Assembly: GCA_000507305.1 (NCBI GenBank) | Contig: DF240163.1 | Location: forward strand, 62,001 to 126,000 | Origin: Breviolum minutum Mf 1.05b.01 | Lineage: Eukaryota; Sar; Dinophyceae; Suessiales; Symbiodiniaceae | DNA: 64,000 nt | Direction of reading: 5' to 3' | In this document: piece by piece, positions 25,001 through 37,256 of the stretch | How the letters are laid out: each line of letters begins with the position of its first letter | How positions within the stretch are numbered: the first letter of the stretch is position 1 | Notes under the pieces: generated by a model | Seen by the model: the letters and a program-made list of their open reading frames with translations, nothing else | What the model was told of the DNA's origin: nothing | The model's database searches: none | Position numbers and translations under genes: made by a program

Positions 25001-27371
25001 AATGTTCAGTAAGCGGATCTTCTCCTTGACTCATTTGACCATGCACTAGTCTTAAGCGACCTCTCTTGCCAGGGTTTCATATTTCCTCAGTGTGAATGGA
25101 ATGTGATGCATCAAGTGGGCTACACCATTTTGCTGGGCCCCTCTCTTCGGAGTAGATTTCGTTCGGACTGATTATCTTGACTAGACCCTGGAAATTGAGG
25201 TTTTTAAGTGCAAAACAAAGTTGAAGGTATGAAGGAGGGTAATCCCATATGTCTTGTCCTCTGCTGTTTCTCGATCAGCTGGATTTCGATCTGGATGCCA
25301 CTGTAGAACCAAGCGGCCTTGGCTGGAACACTGTGAGCTCTAGGGCGTATCGTTGGCATCACTTGCAGAAATAGCACAGGGATTTGTGGAAAATGACTGG
25401 ACAAAAACCAAGGTGGTGCACCCGTAACCGCAGGTCCAACGAGGAACCTGTCAATGGTATGGTATGGTTGAATTCATTAAGAAATGGTGGGAAGAAACTG
25501 TACATCCCTGTATCTCTCCATGACATCTCCTTTATTGCCCAAACCTTCCTTGACCCCAGCTTACCAAGGCACGGTATGCCTTTTTGATGGTCACTTCATC
25601 CGCATCCTGTCATGCCATGAATCGACCATTGGACCATGGTATATGGTGTGTTATACCCATCATGGGGGCCAGGTGCCTCGTGGATTTCAAGCACCCCGTA
25701 GTGATCGGGCAAGGGCTTGCGAGCCATTCCTGGACCATCCGTGGGTGCAAGGAACTGTCAATGGACCGGTGATGCGCAACTAAAATATACACACACATAT
25801 ATATCTATATATATACATGTATATAATCAAATATCATAAATGTACAGTACAAATCCATCCAAACCCGTACTTGCTTTTTTTGGGTGCTCTATGGTGCTTT
25901 GCATCTTTGTTTGTACTACCAACTCCTGCGGCAAGTCTTCCATCAACACAGCCAAAATAGGGATTTGTAACACTCACTGGGGAAGGCACATTCAGTACGC
26001 CATTCTCAAGAAATGTCTGCAACATGTCCAAAATACAATTTCCTGGTGACTAAGTGGCCACAACAAAGGGCCCACCAATGAGATGCGCAATCTGCGGCCT
26101 TGTAGTCTATGTGCAGCGCTGCGATGGCATTTTCTCAAGATCAAAGATGAACTTGTTTGGAACTTTGACAGCTGACAGTTCCCTAATACTCCTATATGGA
26201 TACGGGCAACTGCTGGCACTAAATCAATCAAGTTGTGTATCAGCCAATTGGACCTAATGATGGTTCAGCAGGCTTTTGAAATGGACAGTGCTGGGCCTAC
26301 TTCCCATATGGAACTGAATGCCAAAAGTGCAATGGTCTTGAAGAAGTTCGAATGCTGAATTGGATCCGTCCAAACATCTAGCAACCTTGTCTGAAAAAAC
26401 GGTTTCCCTGGAAGACATGCAGAATCGTCTGCCTTGTGTGACATATGATTTCTACTTCAACGGCTGCAGCGGCGACAGTGCGCTGTAGGTTGCTATGCGA
26501 CATTGCTTTGCCCCAGCAACAGCCCTGAGGGCTTTCTGATTTGACATGACAACATTATACAACATTACCATCTACATCCCTGCAAAGAACATCCGTATCT
26601 AGGAAAAGCTGTGGAAGCAGTTTCGCAATCTTGGCACTTTTAGAACCAATATCGAGTGATTTTTAAGGATTCTGCTACCCTTTGGTTCCAACTTCCAAAA
26701 ATTCCATCATCCATCAGCATGCCCTAGCATCGCCCCCCGGCTCCCCCCCAAAGGGCTGGATAAGGTCAAATCCTCACTTTTCTGCGCTATGGTGCCAGTC
26801 GCTGCTGGGACGATCCTGTCGGGCAGCGCTTTGGCATTTCGACACATTCGTCTCAAAGTGCTGAGGTCAGAGGAGAAGTTGACACGCAGCCCAACATTAC
26901 ATCAAAGTAAGGCGCTGCTGCTCCTGATGGTGAAGCTGATGATGATGAAGAAGAAAAAGAAGAAGAAGAACATGAACATACATATTATGAACATCATAAT
27001 ATGAAGGTCAGGGAAAGGACACCAAAATCATCAAGCGGCATGTGGTCATGCTAGCCACCTGTCGCAATCGGCTTTGTGTTTGGATGGCTGGATCTACAGC
27101 ATCATCCAGGGCCAAGGCCCAATAACTTCGACACGCGGTAACTCCACCATGCATGCATAGTGGAGCAAGCCGGTGGGATAGTGGAGCCAATCTTTCTTCC
27201 AAAAATTGCGTGGTGTTTCCTTTTAATGAGCCGTTCCTACCAGTGGTTGATGTTGGTTTTTAACAGTCCACCATCCTAGAACGGAGAACCTCACGTGCTT
27301 TCAGAGCTGGAGGTGCAGAGCTTAGGCCTTCAGATATCGGATCTTCAAACCTCTGGGCTGCTTGCAGGCAT
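22100..27371. other. no gene supported
   Basis: Five kilobases with ambiguous open frames on both strands. The most protein-like are minus 22764-22967 (RIRKMGSKARGDKRGAAAGA), either strand near 23590-23900, minus 24281-24517 and minus 27008-27202. None could be joined to another exon. Contains AT microsatellites at ~24205 and ~25795-25830 and a GAA-rich tract at 26935-26970. Probably introns and intergenic DNA. Confidence 0.35.
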
Positions 27372-27482
27372 GGTGTGGGCGAAAACATCCCAGGTTTTTT
27401 GACCCCAACTGAACCCCCCAAATCATCCATTTTAATAGGGTGTTCCATGAAAGAAACCATCCATTTTGGGGGAACCAATGGT
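27372..27482. repeat. fold-back element, family 3 (diverged copy)
   Basis: Shares with 16343-16447 the ordered phrases CCCCCCAAATCATCCATTT, AATAGGGT and AAACCATCCATTTTGG. The outer ends are diverged and the terminal inverted repeat is weaker. On the minus strand both copies would translate to a KMDDLGG-like peptide, which could contaminate gene predictions. Confidence 0.7.
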
Positions 27483-28449
27483 TTCATAGCTTTCCTCCAA
27501 GGTGCAATCCACAGGGTGCATCACCATGAAGAAAGCCATCCGTTGGCTCTTCAGCACCTAGGAATCTTTTGCTGGGAGAGATCTCTATGCTCACTACGAA
27601 TTTGTTAACTAGGTCATGAGGCAAGGTGAATGAGCATCAACATGTATAAAGCCACCACAAATTGTAGCTCATGGTAAATGTTCAATATTGAAAATACCTA
27701 ACGCTTGGTGCTTAAAACAAGATGAAGACATATTTGGAGCCATCATGACTCATGTATATAGATTCAGATCAGTGATACTACTCCTGTACAAACTGTTTTC
27801 ACAAATCCTCCAGCAATCTTTAAGAAGAACTGATAAGAACAATCATAAGTTTCATTAATTTTCTGTCTCAAAATGCATGTTTGTACAGCATTCATTCACT
27901 GAGCCACCCCAACGTGGAGCATCCAACCAACTCAGGACTTCTCCATTTTGCCATCGACCCCTACGCACCTGGACCAGGGCTCGATGGCACACCATTAACA
28001 AGACGAAACTCAAACTTGGAATTTAACTTCGGCTAATTCTTCGAGGCTGATGGTGGTAAATGACATCTATGTAATTTATATGTATATACATATCATCTCG
28101 GTTGAGTTGTTCCATCATGGAAAATTCATGAGAACATCATATGATCATATGCAAGACTGCCATCAATAGAAGTTGATTCCAAAGGCTGGCCAAAGCAGAG
28201 GTTTAGGCCGAGGAAAAAGACCTACTGCAACAAATGCTGTACATCTTTGATGATCACTGCACATCATATTTAATGAGTCCGAATGATATAGAACAGTCCT
28301 GTATTGTAATGTCTGCTGGCTTGATAGAATCCGCCCAGCTGTATCAGTATGATCTATACATTACAATGCCAAGTGCTATTGAAATACTGATGCCAAAAAA
28401 TGTTTCTACAAAGACATTCTAGTTACGCTATGCCTCTAATAAATTGTAT

Positions 28450-28563
28450 AGTTTGATGAGTGTATCTATATATATATATATAGGGAGAGTATTTTTTTCA
28501 AGATGTGCTCTGCTCTCTTCCGTGTGTGAAAGGGTATGGTTCCCATTGTCCATACTGGGATTC
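28450..28563 (-). CDS. tentative 3' exon of the MORN gene
   Basis: After the last confident MORN exon (ending GATG|GT), an acceptor GCCAG|GAATCCC at 28563 restores the frame and continues GIPVWTMGTIPFHTRKRAEH. Composition is plausible and no better acceptor was found. No stop is reached before an AT repeat, so another boundary is needed. Low confidence. Confidence 0.25.
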
Positions 28564-28811
28564 CTGGCATACATGATTTCTACCAGGTGGATATCTCCCT
28601 ACCAGTGTAGCACAAGGGTAAGAATATTCTTAACAATCATCTCAACCTACTATATCAGCTACCTTCCCTAAAACTAAAATCAATGGTTGAAAAATGACAT
28701 GTCCTTGTGGGATGGGCCATTTTCAGGGGCTATGTTGGTTTCAGGGAGGGTATCTCTTCCAGTTTCATTCTGCTCAACATCAGTACCTTGTTACCTCTCC
28801 AGTGGCCTTAC

Positions 28812-31800
28812 CATCTTTTGCCAGAAATTTCCCAAGCCCATGCTGCTTCCCTGCCATGATGATTTTTGGATTCACTTGAACTAATATGACATGATGATAT
28901 CAAAAAGTGTCAAGCTCAAATATCAAGTTTCAATAGTCCAAACATCAGCTGGATGCTGCAAAGACACCAAAGATCAGCTGGATGCTGCAAAGAAACCACC
29001 ATGTATGTATAACTTTATCAAGTCACTTAGTTTCTCAATCCAACAAGTTGAAAACATCTTCATCTTCGCAAATATTAACAGGCTTGCAATTTAGGAATCT
29101 ACCTGCCTCCAGCCCATTGGCCAACATACTGGGTTCCATTGGCCCAACAGAAACAGCCCCTGCCATGCTTTTGATTTCGCAAGTAGCTGCCCACGTAGCG
29201 ACGTTTATCAGGCCATGACCTTCGGGTAACAATCAATGGTGAGAGTGGTGAAACCGTTGGTTTGGAGCTGGCATGGCGCACACATTTTTTGAATCTTGTA
29301 AGCTGCCATTCAAAACTTGAGTGAGGACAGAGTTATTCTGAGAGATCGACCAAACAAACAAATTTTGTAGGTTATGAGAAAACCAATGCTATATGGGAGT
29401 TAACTGAAGCATTAAATTATTAAACAAAAAAATAAAAGTACAATGAATCAAAGAGTGAAACCAACAAACAAGCAACGAAGAAGCAAATAACTATGCTCGT
29501 ATAGTTAGAACTGTGAATAGACATGCAATTCTAACGCAATATGTTTCTATATCAATACCTGCAAAGGCATAGGCACATAAAGTTTATAAAGGTTCATAAT
29601 GGTACATGTATGTACCCTAGATTTTCACACAATACAGATTTATATAGACACAGAAGTAGGTACGAATCCGTGGTGATAAGTACTTGACCTTAAGTTAAGG
29701 CAAATGGATTTTTGCAGGTGTGCATTTCTGGAGGGTCGTTGCATCTTCCTCTCAATTGATTCAATGCTTCGCAGCTGCCACAACTGCCACTGAGACGCAT
29801 ATCACCCAGGCCATGTAAGGTATTCTTACTCCACTGGCCATGATAATGTCGACCATCAGACCACCTGGCATCCGCCAACTTGAGATGGGATGGTACATCT
29901 ATAAGGCAACATGATCAGCCACATGTCAGCTCATCGAACCCAGGCTCAGCTTGAAACCCAACCGGACCTGTATTCGCCGGTGCCGTGAATGTTGTCTTGA
30001 CTAAATTCACCAATGTAGCACGCTCCATTTGCCCAAACAAAGGTTCCTGCAGGGTGGATTTGCTCTTGACATTGGGCGGGATCAATTCTGAATGATGTTT
30101 CTGGTATATACAACTGTAAACATATCATCATAGTTGAGCAATGTTGGGTATGAATAGATGTTTGAACGATTCGCACTGCCTTACTTGCACATGTGCTTCA
30201 ACATCTAGATATGATTTATACTGCCAGCTTAAAAATCGCAAAAAGAATCTGATGTTGATGTTGTTCAACCAATTTGATGCTTCCAACATCTTCCAATCCC
30301 TCAATTGAAGGGCCAGAAGGGACAGCTGAAGCTGCCTGGGAACCCTTGCCTTGACCTTCTTTCAGGTTGCCCTTGAAGCATCCTTCGAATCCTGTGGGCA
30401 ACTGGAAGATGCTAAGTGAAGAATTGAAATGCCATGAACATAGGGCATCAAAATAGCGGCCAGGAGGACTAATTTCAGACTTCCAGAAATCTTCTTTTGA
30501 AGTTGTGATTTTCGCTCCATTCTTTTGGAGAAACCATTCATGAAATAAACAATGCTAGAATGCTGGAACCTGGTCTTCTGTCTCTAAGATTCTGGACAGA
30601 ATGTCGAAGGATTGTCGAAGCTGTGTTGCGGTTTAGCTACCGTAGCTTACAGAACGCAACCGGGGCTAGCGGCTAACACAACCAAGGGTCGGCTACCATC
30701 TGGCCATGTTTCTTCACCAAAGCCTTCCTTCTGATCCTCTTTCCATTCACCTGCTTCAATGCGGGGATATTTTTGTCCCTTAAAAAAAGAAGTTGACATC
30801 TCCAGCCAAAGCTACCAATCCCAATGGCACATGTTGTCTTTTAAAACTGTTTCCCAAAGCAATTTCAAATGACCTAGTCTCTAGGTGTCTCTTCCATCTT
30901 TTGCGTGACAATGAACAAAAATTGTACCACGAGTTACTGGTTGGTGGTTTCAACCCATTAGAAAAAATATTAGTCAAAATGGGAATCTTCCCCAAATAGG
31001 GATGAAAATAAAAACTATTTAAAACCACCGCCCAGGTTACCACGACCAAGACTGGACGACGGCCGCACCCTCATAGCAGCTTCCATCCATTTGGGTATAG
31101 CGTCCGAATCCTGAGGCCTGGTCCTGGGAAGTGACAGCTGGAATAAAAAATCTGTGCTCCTTTCCTCTGTGTTTGTTGTAATCTGTAACTATAATAATGA
31201 GTGCATCATATATATCTAGATATTGATTCATACATATATATATATATCGATGAATATTAATATGGTACTACTATTGTAGTATCATCAGTTGTGATGGGAC
31301 CTGGAATCTGGCAATCTGAACCATCTAGATGATCTAGTCTTTCCATTATGTGTCAAAAGGATGATGATCGTTTCACCCATCCAACCCTACCAACTTGGCT
31401 CCATATGTTGCCAAGGTTCATCTACCCACTGACCTTCATAGACATCGCCAGTGGCACACACCAACATGCCTTTCCCACCTCAGTTGATGAAATGCACCCC
31501 TGGAATTTCCTCATGCACCACCAAACGTGAGATACTCAAGTCAAAAAACAAATCGGGCGAGTAGCTACCCTGATGCTTATTTATGGTTATTTGATGTTTT
31601 TGTTTTGACATCCTGCAACAAGTTGATGGGGTTCACTTTTTTGATCCTTTTTTGTTCAGTCGATAATTGCCTGTAAACCACTGGCACGGTCCTCCTTGAA
31701 TTCACCCTCAAAACGACTTCCGTCCTTGGCAAGGTGGATGTCCATGAGGGTAGAACACTTGATGCAAAGAAGAAATCACTGGTGCAAAATCAAAGGCAAG

Positions 31801-32197
31801 GACATATTTCAGGACAAATGCAGATTTATAGAATCTGACCCTTCCAAAGCTAGCGTATTCTCAAGCATTGCTACCCTTGCAGCCCCACACTTCGACTTCG
31901 TGATGCCTAATTCTTAATGCACCTCAATCGCCCCAGCTGTTGCTGCAAGTCTCTGGGCGTTCCAAAACGCCAAAACCGGTCTTCTTGCCGTCCTGCACTA
32001 AGCAGCAGATGTGCAACAAGAACAAGGGGGAGCATGACAGGTGCTGAATGGTGATGGCAAATACTTACGCCAATGCATGCAAATATGTTCAACCTTACCA
32101 ATGCTCAACGACCAACCGCAAGCTGAAAAAGGTAGCTGTCCTTCAGATTGCCCAGGAACCTCAAACCACCTTCCAAAAATATCATGCCGCCATCATC
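28812..32197 (-). CDS. MORN-repeat protein (10 exons assembled, partial)
   Basis: Ten exons join without a frame break: 32141-32197, 31954-31992, 31692-31724, 31069-31123, 30697-30750, 30344-30391, 29968-30046, 29799-29864, 29107-29219 and 28812-28850. Together they encode eight complete ~23-residue MORN units plus the start of a ninth, for example SCYEGEWKEDQKEGFG, RWSDGRHYHGQWSKNTLHG and WANGTQYVGQWAGGKQHGLG. MORN repeats form extended beta-hairpin solenoids, often at membranes, basal complexes or flagella; this protein's role is unknown. Donors in order: GA, GA, GA, GT, GT, GT, GT, GC, GC; every acceptor is AG|G. Introns run from 103 to 579 bp. Neither the start codon nor the stop is placed. 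The intron at 30751-31068 carries a fold-back element. Confidence 0.85.
28945..28996. repeat. ~28-bp tandem duplication
   Basis: The phrase ATCAGCTGGATGCTGCAAAG occurs twice, 29 bp apart, inside the last placed MORN intron (28851-29106). A recent local duplication. Confidence 0.9.
30937..31035. repeat. 99-bp fold-back element, family 4 (copy in MORN intron)
   Basis: The ends are inverted: left CTGGTTGGTGGTTTCAA, right (in complement) CTGGGCGGTGGTTTTAA. The interior matches 56161-56261 through CCCCAAATAGGGATGAAAAT. It starts 34 bp into the intron between MORN exons 31069-31123 and 30697-30750, so it is transcribed with the gene. Confidence 0.85.
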
Positions 32198-32413
32198 CTG
32201 AGATGTCATGGCATTTTCTGTGATCCTTGTTTTTTGTTATTGATGATGGTTGATGTTGATGCAAATGAAAAAATACAGTGATCTTGATGTCATTGCATTG
32301 CCTACTCTGGTCTCTATATCTCTTCGAAGTGGAGTCAGTCAAAGCAAAGCTGGACAGTTTGGTCTTGTATAGTCGGTGGAATGTGGTGCATGTCCTACCT
32401 TCATTGCAGGTAC

Positions 32414-32786
32414 CTCTAATAGGCGCTGCCAATATGCAGCCAAACTCTCAGAGTCACCAGCAATGCCGATGGATCTTGATACGATACCAGCTTACTCTCG
32501 ATCCTTTCCTTTGTACATGAGTTCCGTGTCCTTGTCTTGACACGGGCTGGTGTTGCCATTGTATCTGTCTTTCTGTCTATCGAAACGAGCCCTGCAAACC
32601 CACCAGACCTGGACGGATCTTACAATGCATCCATAGGGCTGCAAAGGGAGGCTCGAATTGAGCTATAGGAGACATACTTGGAAAGGATTGACAGAGATCT
32701 TTGCAGCTTTCATCTCGGCCTGTTCCAATCAAGCGCTCAGAACGTGAAGGAGTTGGGGTGAACAGGCGTTGTGGTATCCATTGCAA
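32414..32786 (-). CDS. likely upstream exons of the MORN gene
   Basis: A frame ending at 32414 (IGIAGDSESLAAYWQRLLE then donor GAG|GTACCT) joins in phase to the MORN exon starting at 32197 through an AG|G acceptor, with a 216-bp intron. Farther up, 32606-32786 is open and protein-like (SRSERLIGTGRDESCKDLCQ, FEPPFAALWMHCKIRP). The join between these two pieces is not resolved: the obvious donors are in the wrong phase. No start codon or domain was identified. Confidence 0.45.
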
Positions 32787-34194
32787 ATGGTGAACGACTA
32801 TGTATAGACTGTGAGTAAAAACACATCAAAAGAAGTGAATTTACGCTTGAGCGTGTCAGGTGTGCATGGATTGCGCAAACTCAAAGGTCGCAGTATGGAC
32901 TGGCCGAAGGCGCCATGGCCACTAAAGCATCCATGACATTTTTCTAGAACAAATATGAACAAATACCTATCAGACTGGTAATCCTATAGCATGCTATATG
33001 ACAACTTGCTTACAGCAAAGAATTGAGCTATCCTTTTGAAGGCATCCCTGAAAAACTTCTTAGCAGGCCCTTTTCCAAGGACACTCCCGGCACTGTGCTG
33101 CACTGCGTTGCAACGAGCTGAAACCAAGGAGAAGTGATGTCCTTTTGATCGCATCATGTTCAGTTTGAAGAATTCACTCTCAATTTCGCAGGTGCACTCT
33201 TGAGTTCTTCAATTAATTTGGTTCTCGCCCTCCCAAATTCACATTCTATTGGCCCTTTTATATCCTTTTATGACATTCGACAAGGTCAAACTCCTCTATA
33301 GTTCCCTGAGGAAAAAAAACATCACCTGTGAAATCCCGTCTTTCATCATGGGAGTTTTGATAAATCCGGTGTATCGTGATCCGTAGTCTCCTTAGCTAAC
33401 TGTTGTAGGGTGCCAGGATGTGGCCCCTTCGCCTCCGCTTCTGTTTCCGCATTCGACTGGGATGTTGGTCGGAGTCTTGTCAGCGCAGCAGCAGGCGTCA
33501 CTGGAAGAATTCCCCATGTACCATGGCACTTCCTATAATCACACAGAGAAACACCCCGGAAATTGTGTGGTCCTTAATTTGGGTTCCGGTTATCAGATTA
33601 TAAATTGAAATGGATTGAAAATGATTGAATATGCATACTGCTTTGAAAGAAAATGCTTCCAGCTGCTGAGCAACAAAACAGGTTTGGTTGCTAGATGCCC
33701 CCTTTGAACGAGCGCTTTCTTTTCTCGTCAAACGAAGTGAAGGAAGATGTCGCATTCCCGCAGATCCCTGCCTAGTTGGGAATCTTGGGGGGCCAAAATC
33801 CATATTGCACCAATTGTATCTCGCGGAAATTCTTCTTATGCTTGTGTGCAAAAAGACACATCTGAGCGACAATGCCAAGTGAAGCCAAAACAACTATGAA
33901 AACCAAATGAGCGTTTTCAAGCAACTTGTTTCAGCTGATTCCATTAGTAGTGTATGGGCAAGATGAAACCTTATAGCACCTATTCCGGTAATTTATGGCA
34001 CATCACCTCAACAAAACCCCTCCCTGACGAAACATCCTGAAACATGTGGCGGCTGCAAGTTTGCAAAGATCCCTCTTTGTTAAGTACCTGCCCAGTGAAA
34101 TATACTGTAAGGTACAGTACCTCAAGCTGAAAAAGAACACATCAAAGAATGAAGCGCACTCCAACTAGTACAGTTCAGTGATTAGTATAACTTG
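32787..34194. other. no gene supported
   Basis: Open frames on both strands at 33420-33890 lack splice support and recognisable domains. Otherwise plain intergenic or intron-like DNA. Confidence 0.38.
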
Positions 34195-34690
34195 AACTGC
34201 TGCTTCCCCAAACTCCATTTCATTCTGCCCTCGACTTCCGCTACCAATCTTTCGTAAAACTGCAATCTCTTCCCCGGTATTGCTTCGAGTGCACCACAGT
34301 CTGCACATGAAATACGTCACCATCTTCAATATGTCCATCACCAGTCTCATAAATCTACATATATATATATATTTGGTTATATTTGGATACAATATCAATT
34401 TCATGAGTCATGATAATGAATTATTCATAATCATTGGTAATTAGTTCTACATGTTTGACATGAAATATGACATGAAAAAATAAAAAAATACATGCGTATA
34501 GTCATTTCGGTAGAAAGGGCTTGATCTTCCTCGGACACCAGCGAAGCAGCGTTGTTTTGCTGCAAGCTACAGGCTTCTGCTTCTGGTGAGCCGAGTAAGT
34601 GCTAAAGCCTTCTCCACAACCGGATCCTTCCTGTGGTGGAGAGCAGACGCGGAGTGAAGTGACGATGGAATCTTCTGGACAACCAAAGGG
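34195..34690 (-). CDS. two exon candidates of an unrecognised gene
   Basis: One exon candidate (about 34195-34300) follows a GTGCAG acceptor and reads TRSNTGEEIAVLRKIGSGS then GQNEMEFGEAAVQV. A second (about 34502-34690) reads PFGCPEDSIVTSLRVCSPPQ and ends KPFLPK before a stop. Both are on the minus strand, downstream of the first RPL23A copy in transcriptional order. A short frame MASQMPKVLQLLLLNEAEQS near 34975-35050 might be the start of the same gene. The exons are not joined in phase. Confidence 0.35.
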
Positions 34691-34699
34691 GACATGCAA

Positions 34700-35506
34700 A
34701 TCTGAGAGCTGGTTGATCCCAGACCTCTCCTCTGAATGACATATTCAGCTATGTGTAGGACAAAAAAAATATATTAATGTCTGCACATAGACCTATGTGA
34801 AGGAAAAGATGGAGTGCTTTGGGATACCTTTGGGCAATTGGATGAAGAACTCAATAAATTGAAACCAAAATGATCTCAAAGTTTGCATTGATCTGCGTTG
34901 CATACAAGCATACCACCATCTGAAGCAATACGTATTTGAACCTGTAGAAACTCATACCAGAAATTCAGAAATCCTCAGCACCATCTGATGCTTTGTTCCG
35001 CCTCATTGAGCAAGAGAAGCTGGAGGACCTTGGGCATTTGACTGGCCATGATTGGCCTCTTCAAACAGAGGGGCAGGACCTATAGAGTCTAGAGATTCAT
35101 GATTCTAGGTGTTGAGCATGTAGTCATATCGATTCACATTATCGGCAGTTGGTTGGAGAAATCACTTGTGGAAAGGCACATTCAAGCACAAGTTCTTAAG
35201 TAACAGTGTAATCAAAAGAGGACCTCCTATACAACTGCCATCTTCATTGGTCTTGGCCTTGGGTTAGTTGTACGATTCTGCGGAAAAAAACTGCACCACT
35301 CGTATAGCAACAGCAGGACCTGACGAGCAAGGGGAGGCCATTAAAAAATCTTCCAATGACATTCCAATCGCTATCCGCAAGCCATCCTGGGATTCAACAG
35401 AACACGATCTCAAATGACCCTGTAGTTTTGAGTTTTCCTATCTTCCGCACGTCATCGTTCCCACAGCGGCGCTTTTTCCGCAGCTCCGACATTGGTGGTG
35501 ATGTTT
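34700..35506. other. spacer 3' of RPL23A copy A
   Basis: Apart from the small candidate start exon near 34975-35050, nothing gene-like was seen. No polyadenylation signal could be assigned; AATAAA is not a reliable signal in dinoflagellates. Confidence 0.4.
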
Positions 35507-36369
<863 letters not shown>

Positions 36370-36391
36370 GATTCTTCGTTAGGAGCTACAG

Positions 36392-36411
36392 CTTGAACCA
36401 CTGAATGGCAG
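36392..36411 (-). promoter_or_regulatory. spliced-leader-like relict upstream of copy A
   Basis: On the minus strand, 22 bp before the ATG, GCCATT is followed by CAG and TGGTTCAAG. The dinoflagellate spliced leader contains GCCATTTTGGCTCAAG; the match needs a 2-bp insertion and one substitution in the last nine bases. Relicts of this kind are known from recycled trans-spliced cDNA in dinoflagellates. Chance similarity is possible for a single copy. Confidence 0.5.
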
Positions 36412-37256
36412 TGTTTGTGATATACCTATCCCCAAGGTGCTGCAAGATATTTGTCCAATTAACCATCACTAGATCCTGTCAACATTGCTTCAAAAACAAC
36501 TGGGCAAACATTTCAAAAACAACTGGGCAAAACATGGCCAACAAGTGCAAACAATGATAACCAGCCATTGAGTTGCCTGAGATTGGAAAGTAGAAACCGG
36601 AAACACGCTCTCGCTTTATTATCGTGAGATACCTTGGGAACAATTGGGATGATGGAGCTGTCCATGGAAAATCATGGAACATCGCCGCACTCTTGTCATC
36701 AGTTCAAACATAGTGGGAGCACGGGGGCATGATAGCTGGCTAGAGTTTGTTCACCAAAAACGTTTTTGTAGGAATCTCCTATGAGTTCATCTTAAAGGTG
36801 CCCAAATCAAACCGTTCAGTCTGAAAATTCGGAAGTCTAGCTGCTGCTTCAATCAAGGCAACCGTCCTTATTTCTTTTGGGGGGGGCAATAAATGCATAT
36901 TACCTATCCCAAGTATATAAACACGTGAAAACAACTCACCACAGTCGATGTGATTTACATCTTGCCGTTTTTTTTTTTGGCGGGGGATGCCAACCTCAAA
37001 GCTTGACAACACACCCAACTAACCCAACGGGACATCAGCGAGGTACTTAAGGTCCGATGATATGTCTAACTCGTTGCAAACGAGTTAAACAAAACCACCA
37101 TGATTTCAATGACTTCAACTTCCACACTTCTACTAATTTCATCTAATTCCATGTAATGTGTTGTCAACTTTCATCAACCCCTCTCGGCTACCCAGGATGA
37201 CTCCAGCTGTCAAACTCTTGCATTTTTCCTCCAAGTGAGCAGTCAAGTTGTGTCGA

